64,000 bases of DNA from JBKHXF01 sp046566145 (GCA_046566145.1 JBKHXF010000022.1:186001-250000), one strand, 5' to 3'; positions 8,039-16,783 are shown, counted from the stretch's first letter. Numbers and translations: made by a program. Notes: generated by a model not told the origin, from the letters alone.

Positions 8039-9013
8039 ATGTCCCACCTGATCCTGCTCGCCACGGAGGCAGTCGAGACCGCCGAGGGCGGTGGCGGCGG
8101 CCTGTCGTCGATCGCGATCATCCTGCTGCTCGCCGGTCTCGGCGCGTTCGCGGTCGCGTACTTCGTCGTCGGCCCGGGGAAGTCCCGCGGCCCGAAGACC
8201 AAGACCGACATCCCGCTCGCGATGCGGCCGTACCACTCCGACGAGGAGCTCGAGACCACGGGCCTCGAGCGCGCGATGGCGTGGGGTGTCGCGCTCGCCG
8301 TCTTCATGGCCATCTTCATCCCGCTGTACTGGGTCATCGAGCCCGACCGCATCGACGCGAAGATGGACGAGTTCTACGAGCAGGACGTCGCCAAGGGCCG
8401 CGTCCTGTACGCGCAGAACTGCACCAACTGCCACGGTGACAACGCACAGGGCGGGTTCGCCCCGCACCCGGACCCGAACGTCACGGCCGCCTGGCCGGCC
8501 CCAGCGCTCGACAACATCGTCGCACGCTACGAGGACTCGGTCATCGTCGAGGACATCGAGGAGTTCATCACCCGGACCCTGCTGCAGGGCCGCGCCGGTA
8601 CCCCCATGCCGGCGTGGGGCGCGGCCTACCAGGGCCCGATGAACGACCAGCAGATCGAGGCGCTCACCAAGTACCTGCTGTCGATCCAGACCGGTGAGGT
8701 GCCCGAGGCGCAGGCCTACGTCGGCGCCTCCGGCCAGGACGTCTTCATGGACAACTGCGCCCGGTGCCACGGCCAGCAGGCCGAAGGCCGGGTCGGTCCG
8801 AGCCTCACCGAGGTCTTCTACCGCTACGGCGCGGTCGAGGGCGACGACGAGGCCATCGCGTCGGCCGCCGACGCGATCCGCTCCACGCTCTACCGCGGTC
8901 GCCAGGTCCCGACCGGGGCCCCGATGCCGTCCTTCGCCGACGTCCTGAGCGACGGGGCGATCGAGAAGGTCATCGAGTACCTGCAGTCCATCCAGCAGCC
9001 CGCGCTGCGCTGA
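8039..9013 (+). CDS. qcrC: Membrane-anchored diheme cytochrome c of the bc complex
   Basis: The ATG at 8039 gives 324 residues. It is preferred to the GTG at 8030 because GGAG (8024-8027) is correctly spaced only for the ATG. Two hydrophobic segments (about residues 23-44 and 80-99) anchor the protein. Two cytochrome c domains follow, with haem sites Cys128-x-x-Cys131-His132 and Cys240-x-x-Cys243-His244. Probable axial methionines lie in GTPMPAW and GAPMPSF. It probably plays the part of the actinobacterial diheme QcrC (the cytochrome cc of bcc oxidase supercomplexes), passing electrons from the Rieske protein onward. It depends on the maturation genes just downstream (10050-14459). Confidence 0.93.
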   Translation: MSHLILLATEAVETAEGGGGGLSSIAIILLLAGLGAFAVAYFVVGPGKSRGPKTKTDIPLAMRPYHSDEELETTGLERAMAWGVALAVFMAIFIPLYWVIEPDRIDAKMDEFYEQDVAKGRVLYAQNCTNCHGDNAQGGFAPHPDPNVTAAWPAPALDNIVARYEDSVIVEDIEEFITRTLLQGRAGTPMPAWGAAYQGPMNDQQIEALTKYLLSIQTGEVPEAQAYVGASGQDVFMDNCARCHGQQAEGRVGPSLTEVFYRYGAVEGDDEAIASAADAIRSTLYRGRQVPTGAPMPSFADVLSDGAIEKVIEYLQSIQQPALR

Positions 9014-9029
9014 CGCCCCGGAGCTCGTC

Positions 9030-9920
9030 GTGCTCGCCAACGTCACCCAGGCCCTGATCCTCGCCACCGAGGGGGGCATCCCCGCGGACCACATCGCAGC
9101 CCAGCTCGCGGTCCCGCTCGCGATCGTGATCTTCTGCGGGGCCACCTTCCTGCTGCTGTGGTCCAACTACGGGGCGAAGAAGGGCGCGCTGGTCTACGGC
9201 GTCGCCTTCTTCGGCTTCACCATGATGCTCGGGGTGTTCTGGTGGTTCGGCGCGCCGGGCACCCCCGTCGCCACCGGTCTGCAGAACTTCCCCGGTCAGG
9301 CGCCCGACGCCTACCAGCCGAAGTGGTTCCCGATGGAGCCGGGCTCGCCGCGCGCGCAGCTCTTCCCGGTCACCAACGACCTCGGGGCGTTCCAGGACCT
9401 CGCCGGCTACACGGGCACCACGAACGAGGAGGACCCGTTCTACTCGTTCGTGCGTGGTGACCTCGACTCCGCCGCCGGCATCATGCTGAACCAGTACCTG
9501 CCGACCAACGAGGCCGGCGGTCTCGACATCGGCGCCTCGCGCCGGACCGCCCTGAACGAGGCCGCGGGCGAGCCGCAGGCCGGGGAGACCCGCGCCGACC
9601 CGTTCTTCACCGCCGAGGTCGTGGACGTTCGCGTGACCGAGGACCAGGGTGTCCGCGTCGCCGGGGCCAACGTCCGGGTGCTCGCGAACTTCGCGGACGA
9701 GAACGGCCTCGTGACCCGCAGCGAGGTCGTCGAGGAGGGCGTGTGGTTCGCGTTCAAGGAGCCGGGCGCCCTGTGGCTGCCCTCCGCCGTGTGGACCATC
9801 GTCTCGCTCATCCTGTTCGCCCTCTGCCTGTTCGGCCTCGACCGCATCGAGCAGCGCGAGAAGCGTGAGCAGATGGAGGTCGAGCAGCCCGAGGACCTGC
9901 AGGTCCCCATCGCCCAGTGA
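9030..9920 (+). CDS. Membrane protein of unknown function, last gene of the cytochrome bc operon
   Basis: I do not recognise a family for this 296-residue protein. Two membrane spans near the N-terminus (about residues 25-45 and 54-74) are followed by an extracytoplasmic domain of about 175 residues, which is rich in acidic residues and holds WFPMEPGSPRAQLFPVT. A third span (about 252-273) and a charged cytoplasmic tail complete it. There is no CXXCH, CuA motif or His cluster, so a redox role is unlikely. It starts 16 bp after the cytochrome c gene with CCCGGAG upstream and ends the operon before two hairpins. An accessory subunit of the bc complex or of an oxidase supercomplex is a reasonable inference. 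Confidence 0.75.
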   Translation: MLANVTQALILATEGGIPADHIAAQLAVPLAIVIFCGATFLLLWSNYGAKKGALVYGVAFFGFTMMLGVFWWFGAPGTPVATGLQNFPGQAPDAYQPKWFPMEPGSPRAQLFPVTNDLGAFQDLAGYTGTTNEEDPFYSFVRGDLDSAAGIMLNQYLPTNEAGGLDIGASRRTALNEAAGEPQAGETRADPFFTAEVVDVRVTEDQGVRVAGANVRVLANFADENGLVTRSEVVEEGVWFAFKEPGALWLPSAVWTIVSLILFALCLFGLDRIEQREKREQMEVEQPEDLQVPIAQ

Positions 9921-9927
9921 TCCCACC

Positions 9928-9993
9928 GCCGGCGCTCGCGCCGGCAGGAGCACCACGAGCTCGACGCGCCGGCGGGGAACCCCCCGCCGGCGC
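9928..9993 (+). terminator. Two consecutive GC-rich hairpins after the bc operon
   Basis: The first is an 8-bp stem, GCCGGCGC/GCGCCGGC, with a 2-base gap (9928-9945). The second is a perfect 12-bp stem with a 4-base loop (arms 9966-9977 and 9982-9993). There is no T-run, as is common for hairpins in such GC-rich genomes. They separate the bc operon from the cytochrome c maturation genes. They could end transcription or reduce read-through. Confidence 0.6.
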
Positions 9994-10049
9994 GTGCTCG
10001 TTCCCCGACCCCCGACCCTGCCCCCCGCCTCCCGCCCCGATCCGACCAG

Positions 10050-10709
10050 GTGGTCCTCGTGCGCACCCGCGCCCTGCTGCTCGCCCTCGCCCTGGCCGTC
10101 ACCGCCTGCGGTGGTGGGTCGACGCCGGCCGCCGAGCGACTGCCCAACGTCCGGCCGGGCGTCAGCATCCCCCCGCCGCAGGAGCGTGAGGCCGCGCCGA
10201 CGACCGCCGTCCCGGTGCTCGGCGAGGACGGCGAGGAGCTCGCCGTCCCCGACCTCCGTGGCCAGGTCGTCGTGCTCAACTTCTGGGCGTCGTGGTGCGG
10301 CCCGTGTCGGGCCGAGCAGCCCGACCTCAACGAGGCCTTCCAGGTGCTGCGCGGCGAGGGCGTGCGGTTCGTCGGCGTGAACATCCAGGACAGCGAGGTC
10401 AACGCCCTCGGGCACGTCCGCGAGTTCGACGTGCCCTACCCGAGCGTGTTCGACCCCGCCAACACCTACGCGGCGCAGTACGGCTCGGTCGGCCCGCGCT
10501 CGATCCCGACCACCATCGTGCTCGACCGCGAGGGACGGGTCGCGGTCCGGTTGTTCGGACTCACCAACGGTCCCGAGCTCTTCACCATTGCCACGAGGCT
10601 GCTGGACGAACCCGCGCCGGCGGCCAGCGCGCGGCCGTGGAACACCGCGGAGGCTGACGCGTTGGCCACCTCGACCCCCCTGCGCGCCCCCGCCACCGTC
10701 GGGAACTGA
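10050..10709 (+). CDS. resA: ResA/TlpA-like thiol-disulfide oxidoreductase lipoprotein
   Basis: This protein has 219 residues from the first GTG; a second GTG at 10059 is equally possible. A signal peptide with lipobox LAVTAC (Cys20) anchors it outside the membrane. A thioredoxin-fold domain (about residues 52-190) has the active site WCGPC (Cys83, Cys86) and the cis-proline in SIPTT. Its position directly before ccdA, resB and ccsA makes it the probable ResA, which reduces the CXXCH cysteines of apocytochrome c. The C-terminal 30 residues are an Ala/Pro-rich tail beyond the fold. The gene symbol rests on context. Confidence 0.85.
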   Translation: MVLVRTRALLLALALAVTACGGGSTPAAERLPNVRPGVSIPPPQEREAAPTTAVPVLGEDGEELAVPDLRGQVVVLNFWASWCGPCRAEQPDLNEAFQVLRGEGVRFVGVNIQDSEVNALGHVREFDVPYPSVFDPANTYAAQYGSVGPRSIPTTIVLDREGRVAVRLFGLTNGPELFTIATRLLDEPAPAASARPWNTAEADALATSTPLRAPATVGN

Positions 10710-10713
10710 CCCC

Positions 10714-11469
10714 ATGGTCGAGACCGTCCAGACCCTCATCACCGACGCGAACGTGCTCCTCGCGGCGCTCGTCGCGTTCGCCGCGGGCCTGGTGTCGTTC
10801 GCGAGCCCGTGCGTCGTGCCGCTGGTCCCCGGCTACCTGTCGTTCATGACCGGGCTGTCGGGCGACGAGATCGCCGAGGGCGACGCCCGGGCCCGGGGCC
10901 GGGTCCTCGCCGGGTCGTTGCTGTTCGTCGTCGGCTTCGCGATCCCGTTCACGATGCTCGGCGTCGCCTTCGGGACGCTGAGCTTCCTGCAGCAGAACAC
11001 GGTCGCCCGGGTGGTCATGGGCCTCGTCGTCGTGACGCTGGGCGTCCTGATGGCGAGGGGCACGCTCATGCGGGAGTTCCGGGTGGCCGACCGCGCGCCC
11101 TCGGGCGGGGTCGCGACCGCCCCGCTGCTCGGCTTCGTCTTCGGCGTCGGCTGGACGCCGTGCGTCGGTCCGGCGCTCGGAGCCATCCTGACGCTCTCGG
11201 CCGCTGGGGCTGGGTCCGGGACGTCCCTGCGCGGTGGCATCCTCGGGTTCGTGTTCGCGATGGGCATCGGTGTCCCGTTCGTCCTGGTCGGCGTGCTGTT
11301 CAAGCGGATGGCCGGCGCCCTCGACCTGCTCAAGCGCAACGCCCGCCGGCTGCAGGTCGTCGGCGGGTCGCTGCTGGTGCTGGTCGGCATCGCGATCTCG
11401 ACGGGGCTGTGGGACCGCTTCATCATCCTGCTCCGACCCCTCATCAACGGCTTCGAGCCGCCCATCTGA
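10714..11469 (+). CDS. ccdA: CcdA-type cytochrome c biogenesis transmembrane thiol carrier
   Basis: The protein has 251 residues and six membrane segments. The two redox cysteines are Cys33 (FASPCVVPLVPG) and Cys150 (GWTPCVGPALG), each in the Pro-containing motif typical of CcdA/DsbD. It carries reducing power from cytosolic thioredoxin across the membrane to ResA. The ATG at 10714 begins 4 bp after the resA stop. An in-frame upstream start would add an Arg/Pro stretch that belongs to the resA overlap and was rejected. Confidence 0.93.
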   Translation: MVETVQTLITDANVLLAALVAFAAGLVSFASPCVVPLVPGYLSFMTGLSGDEIAEGDARARGRVLAGSLLFVVGFAIPFTMLGVAFGTLSFLQQNTVARVVMGLVVVTLGVLMARGTLMREFRVADRAPSGGVATAPLLGFVFGVGWTPCVGPALGAILTLSAAGAGSGTSLRGGILGFVFAMGIGVPFVLVGVLFKRMAGALDLLKRNARRLQVVGGSLLVLVGIAISTGLWDRFIILLRPLINGFEPPI

Positions 11470-11542
11470 GCCGTCGGCGACGAACTCCCCGTGCGAGGGC
11501 CTGCGCCGCCGTCGCCGGCCCCGACCCTCCCCTCACCCTCGG

Positions 11543-11548
11543 TACCGT
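11543..11548 (+). promoter_or_regulatory. Candidate -10 box giving a leaderless resB transcript
   Basis: TACCGT (in GGTACCGTCC) ends 7 bases before the resB GTG at 11556. That distance would place the transcription start on or next to the start codon. No Shine-Dalgarno sequence is visible in between, which fits a leaderless mRNA. No clear -35 box is present. Confidence 0.3.
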
Positions 11549-11555
11549 CCTCGCC

Positions 11556-13238
11556 GTGAACCGCATCGACTCCTTCGACCCGCCCGAGGCGAACCCCGCG
11601 GTCCGCCGCGGGCGCCGGCGACCCTCGGGGCCGCTCGGGTTCGTCGCCCAGTCGCTCCGCATGGGGTGGCGATGGCTGGCGCGGATGCGCACGGCGCTGT
11701 ACCTGCTCGGCGTCCTCGCGCTCGAGACGCTCATCGCGACCATCGTCCCGCAGGCCCCCAACGTCCCGTTCACCGTCGAGCGGTGGCGCGAGGGGACCGA
11801 GGGGCCCGGCACGCTGGTCTCGGGCCTGATCGACGCCATCGGCGGCTACGACGTCTACGGCTCCCCGATCTTCCTCGCGACGCTGCTGCTGCTGTTCACC
11901 TCGCTGACCGCCTGCATGGTCCCGCGCGTGCGCAGCTACGTGCGCATCGTCCGGCGCTCGCAGCCGCCCAGGACGCGCCACCTCGGCGACCAGGAGCAGG
12001 TCGCCGTGCTGACGACGACCACGCCGGCGGCCGAGGTCCACGCGACCGCGCGCGACGTGCTGGGTGACCGGCGCTGGCGCCTGCGGACCACCGAGGGCGA
12101 GCCGGACGACCAGGTCGCCGCCGAGAAGGGCATCGTCACCCGCGAGGGTGGCAGCCTGATGTTCCACCTGTCGTTCTACGTGCTGCTGGTCGGCGTCGTG
12201 CTCGGCCAGTTGCTCGGGTTCGTCGGGCAGGTCGGCGTCGTCGAGGGCCAGTCGTGGACCGAGACGGCCGTCGGCTACTGGAGCTACCAGCCGGGACGCT
12301 GGTTCGACGAGGGCGACCACCGCGGTTTCACCATGACGCTCGACGAGTTCGAGGTCGACTGGTACCGCGACCCCCAGTTCGGCGGCCAGCCCCGGCTGTT
12401 CCGATCCAATATCACCTTCACCCGGCCGGACGGCACCACCTTCGAGCGGCCCGTCGGCGGCAACGACCCGGCCGTCGTCGACGGCATGAAGATCCACCAG
12501 CTCGACTGGGGCTACGCCCCTCGGGTCGTCATCACCGACGCGACGGGCGAGGTCGTCCACGACGCCTTCCTGACCCTCAACGTCGACGCCGAGGGCTACT
12601 TCGGCGGGGCCGCCAAGGCGCCCGCCGCGGAGCCCGACGTCGGCCTCGACCTGTTCCTGTTCCCCTTCGCGCCCGAGGGGGACGACGGCCGCCCGCAGCT
12701 CACGGGCGCGCCGTGGGCCGACGCCCCGTTGCTGCTGTTCCAGCAGTGGACCGGCGACCTGCAGCTGTCCGCGTCGCAGAACGTCAACGAGCTCGACACG
12801 ACCGGCCTCGAGCGGGCGCAGGCGAGCGGCGTCCGCCTCGGTGAGACGGTGGTCCTCGAGGACGGCACGGTCGTGAGCTTCCCCGAGCTGCGGCGCTGGG
12901 TCGGCTTCCAGGTGAGCGACCGCCCGACCGTGCCGCTGCTGCTGCTCGGCTCCCTGCTGACCCTCGTTGGCCTCGTGCCCGCTCTGTACGCTTACCGTCG
13001 GCGGCTGTGGGTGGCCGCCGTCACCGATCCCGACACCGGTCGCACGACCGTCACCGTCGCCGGGCGCGCCTTCCAGCGCACCCAGGCCTTCGAGGACGAG
13101 TTCGCCGGCCTGGTCCGCACCCTCCGCGAGCGCCTCGGCGCCCCGGACGAACCGGTCGACACCGCTGCAGGCGGCCGTTCCGGGGACGCCCCGGAACGCG
13201 TCGCCGCCGGCGCCGACGACCCGACCTCCCGCACCTGA
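11556..13238 (+). CDS. resB: Cytochrome c biogenesis protein ResB (Ccs1)
   Basis: The protein has 560 residues, normal for ResB. Three membrane spans are grouped near the N-terminus (about residues 45-65, 100-120 and 190-215). A large extracytoplasmic domain follows, with VVDGMKIHQLDWGYAPRV matching the family, and a fourth span lies near residues 460-480. The N-terminal FVAQSLRMGWRWLARMRTALYLL is followed by IVPQ, typical of ResB. With CcsA it forms the System II haem ligase that exports haem and attaches it to CXXCH motifs. The GTG at 11556 was chosen because the frame upstream overlaps ccdA and reads Arg/Pro-rich. Confidence 0.92.
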   Translation: MNRIDSFDPPEANPAVRRGRRRPSGPLGFVAQSLRMGWRWLARMRTALYLLGVLALETLIATIVPQAPNVPFTVERWREGTEGPGTLVSGLIDAIGGYDVYGSPIFLATLLLLFTSLTACMVPRVRSYVRIVRRSQPPRTRHLGDQEQVAVLTTTTPAAEVHATARDVLGDRRWRLRTTEGEPDDQVAAEKGIVTREGGSLMFHLSFYVLLVGVVLGQLLGFVGQVGVVEGQSWTETAVGYWSYQPGRWFDEGDHRGFTMTLDEFEVDWYRDPQFGGQPRLFRSNITFTRPDGTTFERPVGGNDPAVVDGMKIHQLDWGYAPRVVITDATGEVVHDAFLTLNVDAEGYFGGAAKAPAAEPDVGLDLFLFPFAPEGDDGRPQLTGAPWADAPLLLFQQWTGDLQLSASQNVNELDTTGLERAQASGVRLGETVVLEDGTVVSFPELRRWVGFQVSDRPTVPLLLLGSLLTLVGLVPALYAYRRRLWVAAVTDPDTGRTTVTVAGRAFQRTQAFEDEFAGLVRTLRERLGAPDEPVDTAAGGRSGDAPERVAAGADDPTSRT

Positions 13239-13250
13239 GGTGAGCACCCC

Positions 13251-14459
13251 ATGACGCTCGCAGAGCTCAGCAGGTTCCTGATCTCGCCCGTGACCCTGGT
13301 CCTCTACACGGTCTCCATGCTCGTGTACCTGTGGGCCATGGCCGTCTCGGTCGACCGCGCCGACGGCGAGGTCGCCGGACGCCGGGGCCGCGTGGCCGCG
13401 ACGTCGCTCGCCATCCTCGGCGTCGGCGCGCACCTCGGGCACATCGTGACGCGCTCGATGGCGTCGGACCGGCTGCCGCTCGGCAACATGTTCGAGTTCT
13501 CGTCGGTGGTCGCGCTCACGGCCGTCGTCGCCGGCCTGCTGGTCTTCCAGTGGCGGATGCGTCGCCCCGAGGTGATGGGCTTCGTGCTGCTCGGGACCAT
13601 CATCACCATCGGCGTGTCGTTCCTCGTCTACGCCGAGCCGGGTCCGCTCGCCCCGATCCTCGACTCGTGGTGGCGTGCCATCCACGTGTCCACCATCGCG
13701 CTCGCCGCCGGCGTGTTCACCGTCGGGGCCGTGTTCAACGCGCTCCACCTGCTGCGTGAGACCGCCGAGCGCCGGGTGGCCGCCGACTCGGGCCGCTTCA
13801 CCGGCTCGACCGTGGGCGCCGCGTACGCCGGCGGCACCACGACCGGCCGGGCCGAGGACGAGACCACCGACCGCCACGTGGACGACCTCGCCGAGCGCGA
13901 GAACCCGGAGGAGTCCCTCGACCTCGACACACCGGACCGGCACGACGCCGCGTACCGGCGGGCCCTGCGTGCGTCGCTGACGCAGCGGTGGCTCGGGGTC
14001 ACCTTCCCGTGGCGCATCGCGCTGTGGAACGCGCTGGCCTTCGCCGCCTTCGGCCTCGTGTTCCAGGAGGCGCGGGCCATCGTCGGGATGGGCCTCACGG
14101 GCTTCCTGTTCATCGCCATCTCGTGGTGGGCGCTGCCCTACCTGCCGAGCGCCTCGACCCTCGACTCGCTCGCGTACCGCACGATCGCGTTCGGGTTCCC
14201 GATCTGGACGTTCGCCGTCATCACCGGCGCCATCTGGGCCGAGCAGTCGTGGGGTCGGTACTGGGGCTGGGACCCGAAGGAGACCTCCGCGTTCCTCACG
14301 TGGGTCGCCTACGCCGGCTACCTGCACGCCCGTGCCACGCGCGGCGTCCGCGGTCGCGGCGCCTCGTGGCTCGGCATCGGGTCGTTCGTGGTCCTGATGT
14401 TCACGTACTTCGTCGTGAACCTGCTGATCACGGGTCTGCACAGCTACGCGGGGCTCTAG
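13251..14459 (+). CDS. ccsB: Cytochrome c haem lyase CcsA-type protein (c-type cytochrome biogenesis protein CcsB)
   Basis: This is a 402-residue polytopic protein. The WWD haem-handling signature, WGRYWGWDPKETSAF, is at residues 334-346. Likely haem-ligand histidines include those in HLGH (residues 61-64) and near HVST and LHSY. An acidic, poorly conserved loop (about residues 170-240) interrupts the middle. It works with ResB to present and ligate haem. Actinobacteria often call this gene ccsB although it belongs to the CcsA family. It starts 12 bp after resB with GAGGTGAG upstream. Confidence 0.93.
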   Translation: MTLAELSRFLISPVTLVLYTVSMLVYLWAMAVSVDRADGEVAGRRGRVAATSLAILGVGAHLGHIVTRSMASDRLPLGNMFEFSSVVALTAVVAGLLVFQWRMRRPEVMGFVLLGTIITIGVSFLVYAEPGPLAPILDSWWRAIHVSTIALAAGVFTVGAVFNALHLLRETAERRVAADSGRFTGSTVGAAYAGGTTTGRAEDETTDRHVDDLAERENPEESLDLDTPDRHDAAYRRALRASLTQRWLGVTFPWRIALWNALAFAAFGLVFQEARAIVGMGLTGFLFIAISWWALPYLPSASTLDSLAYRTIAFGFPIWTFAVITGAIWAEQSWGRYWGWDPKETSAFLTWVAYAGYLHARATRGVRGRGASWLGIGSFVVLMFTYFVVNLLITGLHSYAGL

Positions 14460-14495
14460 CCGCCTCGTGGGCCCCGCTGGCGGGCGGAGGCTCGC

Positions 14496-14521
14496 CGGCC
14501 GGACCCGCTGACGTCCGGCCG
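14496..14521 (+). terminator. Hairpin after the cytochrome c maturation genes
   Basis: A 9-bp stem, CGGCCGGAC/GTCCGGCCG, with an 8-base loop lies 36 bp after the ccsB stop. There is no T-run. It probably ends the maturation operon. A TACCGT box at 14531-14536 just after it could start the next transcript. Confidence 0.5.
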
Positions 14522-14566
14522 CGTGCTCGGTACCGTCGCCGTGCCGGGGCGGCGAGAGGACCCGGC

Positions 14567-15367
14567 GTGCCCGCACTGGACCGCACCCCCGTCACCGACC
14601 TCGTGACGCGCCTGCTGGCCCTGCGGGTCCCCGACCTGGTCGGCGTCCACGTCGTCGGGTCCCACGCCCACGGTGACGCCGTCCCCGGGTGGAGCGACCT
14701 CGACCTGGTCGTCGTCGTGCGGGGCCGGCCGGACCCGACCCGGTGGGAGACGGTGCTCCAGGATGCGCCCGACCTCGCCGGATCGCTCGACCTGCTCGTC
14801 GTGGACGAGGGCACGCTCGGTGGCGGCGAGCGGACCGCCGCCAGCGCCCTGCGGGTCGACCGCGGACGCGTGCAGGACGGTGCCGGGCAGCTCGACGCGG
14901 TGCTGTGGCGCGAGCTCGGGACCGTCGCCCGGACGCTGCACGGGGACCCGATCGCGACGCGGCTGCGACCCGTCGAGCGAGGGGAGCTCGACGCGGCCCT
15001 GCGTCACCGAACCCGACGGGTCTGGCTGCCGTGGCTCGAGGGGACCGACGACGTGCTCGCGAGGGCGGCCCCGGACGTCCCGGTCACGATGGCGACCGTG
15101 GAGTGGGCGGTGCTCGGCTCGTTGCGGACCGAGCACACGCTGCGGACCGGTGAGCTGGCCAGCAAGCGGCTCGCCCTGCGGTCGGGTCTCGTCTGGTACG
15201 GCGACCGGTGGTCCGACGTGCTCGAGCCCGTCGGCGCGGTGCGCGACGGGCTGGGTCCCGACGTCGTCCCGGCCTCCTGGGCACGGCGGGCGCTCGCCCT
15301 CGCCATCGACGTCGCCACCGCCGCCGCCCCCGGTCCGACCGCGCTGCGGCGCCGCGTGCGCGTCTGA
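14567..15367 (+). CDS. Nucleotidyltransferase-domain protein (aminoglycoside adenylyltransferase-like fold)
   Basis: In this 266-residue protein the nucleotidyltransferase signature is GSHAHGDAVPGWSDLDL (residues 31-47), with the metal-binding aspartates Asp44 and Asp46. The C-terminal half is helical, as in AadA-type and related enzymes. These proteins transfer a nucleotide, usually AMP, to a small molecule or protein. The substrate here cannot be deduced, and drug resistance should not be assumed. The GTG at 14567 follows GAGAGGA by 7 bases. It stands alone between two hairpins. Confidence 0.7.
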   Translation: MPALDRTPVTDLVTRLLALRVPDLVGVHVVGSHAHGDAVPGWSDLDLVVVVRGRPDPTRWETVLQDAPDLAGSLDLLVVDEGTLGGGERTAASALRVDRGRVQDGAGQLDAVLWRELGTVARTLHGDPIATRLRPVERGELDAALRHRTRRVWLPWLEGTDDVLARAAPDVPVTMATVEWAVLGSLRTEHTLRTGELASKRLALRSGLVWYGDRWSDVLEPVGAVRDGLGPDVVPASWARRALALAIDVATAAAPGPTALRRRVRV

Positions 15368-15382
15368 CCCACCCCCGCGCAA

Positions 15383-15418
15383 CGGACGGACCCACGCCGC
15401 TGGGCGTGGGTCCGTCCG
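15383..15418. terminator. Bidirectional terminator between convergent genes
   Basis: A perfect 16-bp stem (arms 15383-15398 and 15403-15418) with a GCTG loop lies between the plus-strand nucleotidyltransferase gene and the minus-strand anti-sigma gene. It could serve both directions. Confidence 0.8.
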
Positions 15419-15440
15419 GGAGGGGTGGTCGTCGTGCGGG

Positions 15441-16190
15441 TCAGGCGTCCCCGAGCTCCACGACCACGACCGGGTCGCTGGTCGGGGCGGGGGAGCCGCC
15501 GGCGGGCTCGCGGGTCAGGGCGATCGCCGCGACGCCGGACATGTCCCCGGTCATCACGTGGGCGCCCCGGCCGCGCTCGTCGACGTGCAGCAGACCGGCG
15601 GGGACCGGCACGCCGGCACCGTCGACCAGCCACAGCTGGTAGGTGTGCTCCGAGCCGGTGGGCTCGAGGTCGTCGACGAAGATCACGCCCTCGCCGACGG
15701 AGGGGGCCGCGACCACGCGAGCGCGTGAACCGTCGAGCCCCTCGGCGGTGAGGGTGATCGCGTCGGGGGCCCGCAGGACGGTCGACACCGGTGCCGCCAT
15801 GGTCTCGAGCTCACCCATGCGATCGTTGAGCTGCGCGATGACGGCGGTCAGCCCGATGACGGCCAGCGTGAGGATCGCGGCGGCCGGGGCGAGCAGGCGC
15901 TGGGCGAAGGTGGGCCGGAACGGGACGACCTCGGCGGAGGCCACCGCCGGTGTGGGCAGCGGGCGCTCCTGGCGGGTGCGGTCGACCTCGGCCAGCACGG
16001 CGTCGCGCAGCGACGTCGGCGGGCGCTCCCAGGACGCGGCGCCGAGGGCGGCGGCCGTGGCCTGGAGCTCGGAGACCTCGAGCTGGCACGCGTCGCACTC
16101 GGCGAGGTGCCCCTCGAACAGCTCCCGCTCGTCGTCGGGCAGGGCGTCGACGGCGTAGGCGCCGGTCAGCGTGTGGACGTCGGGTGTCAT
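15441..16190 (-). CDS. rskA: Anti-sigma-K factor RskA-type protein
   Basis: The N-terminus of this 249-residue protein has the zinc-binding anti-sigma (ZAS) pattern His28-x3-Cys32-x2-Cys35 in GHLAECDACQ. It probably clamps the sigma factor in the cytosol. One membrane span (about residues 98-118) is followed by an extracytoplasmic RskA domain with YQLWLVDGAGVPVPAG. The start codon overlaps the sigma-factor stop (ATGA), so the two are co-translated. In the known family, extracytoplasmic signals lead to proteolysis of RskA and release of SigK. Confidence 0.9.
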   Translation of the reverse strand: MTPDVHTLTGAYAVDALPDDERELFEGHLAECDACQLEVSELQATAAALGAASWERPPTSLRDAVLAEVDRTRQERPLPTPAVASAEVVPFRPTFAQRLLAPAAAILTLAVIGLTAVIAQLNDRMGELETMAAPVSTVLRAPDAITLTAEGLDGSRARVVAAPSVGEGVIFVDDLEPTGSEHTYQLWLVDGAGVPVPAGLLHVDERGRGAHVMTGDMSGVAAIALTREPAGGSPAPTSDPVVVVELGDA

Positions 16191-16783
16191 CGGCTCACCC
16201 CCATGGCGTCGCGGAGGCGGATGAGGCCGTCGCGCATGCGTGTCTTGATGGTGCCGAGCGGAGCGTCGAGGAGCTCGGCGACCTCGCGGTACGTGTAGCC
16301 CCCGTAGTAGGCGAGCTCCACGGCCTCGCGCTGCAGGTCGGTGAGGGCGGAGAGGGCCTCACGGACCTGCGCGTGCTCGGCGCGTGTCTCGACCTCCTCG
16401 GAGACCTCGTCGAACGGGCGGACCCGGTCGCGGTGTCCGATCCGCTCGTCGCGGTCGCGGGAGGCCTGCACGGAGCGGACGCAGTCGATGGCACGGCGGT
16501 GGGCCATCGTGAGCATCCAGGTGGAGGCGTTGCCGCGGTCCGGGTCGAACCGGGTGGCGGTGCGCCACACCTCGACCAGCACCTCCTGGGTGACCTCCTC
16601 GGAGCGGGCGGGGTCGCGGACGACCCGGCGCACCACGCCGTAGACCTGCCCGGACATGCGGTCGTAGAGGGCCGCGAAGGCCTCCTGGTCGCCGCGGGCG
16701 ACGCGGACCAGCAGCTCCTCCGGGCTGGACGCAGCGACGCCCACGTTGGGGACGGCGCGCAACGGCCGTGGTTCTGCGGTCAT
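16187..16783 (-). CDS. sigK: ECF RNA polymerase sigma factor, SigK-like
   Basis: The ATG at 16783 (AGGAGA upstream) gives 198 residues. Sigma region 2 (about residues 20-90) includes DQEAFAALYDRMSGQVYGVV and ASTWMLTMAHRRAID. Region 4 (about 135-190) includes LTDLQREAVELAYYGGYTYREVA and the GTIKTRMRDGL helix-turn-helix. The coupled RskA gene supports the SigK assignment. Its regulon cannot be read from this window. I found no convincing autoregulatory promoter in the 112 bp upstream. Confidence 0.92.
   Translation of the reverse strand: MTAEPRPLRAVPNVGVAASSPEELLVRVARGDQEAFAALYDRMSGQVYGVVRRVVRDPARSEEVTQEVLVEVWRTATRFDPDRGNASTWMLTMAHRRAIDCVRSVQASRDRDERIGHRDRVRPFDEVSEEVETRAEHAQVREALSALTDLQREAVELAYYGGYTYREVAELLDAPLGTIKTRMRDGLIRLRDAMGVSR

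Noticed and set aside
10833..14576. Open frame of about 1247 codons on the minus strand across ccdA, resB and ccsB
   Set aside because: It is antisense to three clearly conserved genes; the translation is Arg/Gly/Glu-rich without domains, as expected from GC-rich shadow frames.
14567..15367. Antibiotic-resistance call for the nucleotidyltransferase
   Set aside because: Only the general nucleotidyltransferase motif is visible; there is no mobile-element context and the substrate cannot be deduced.
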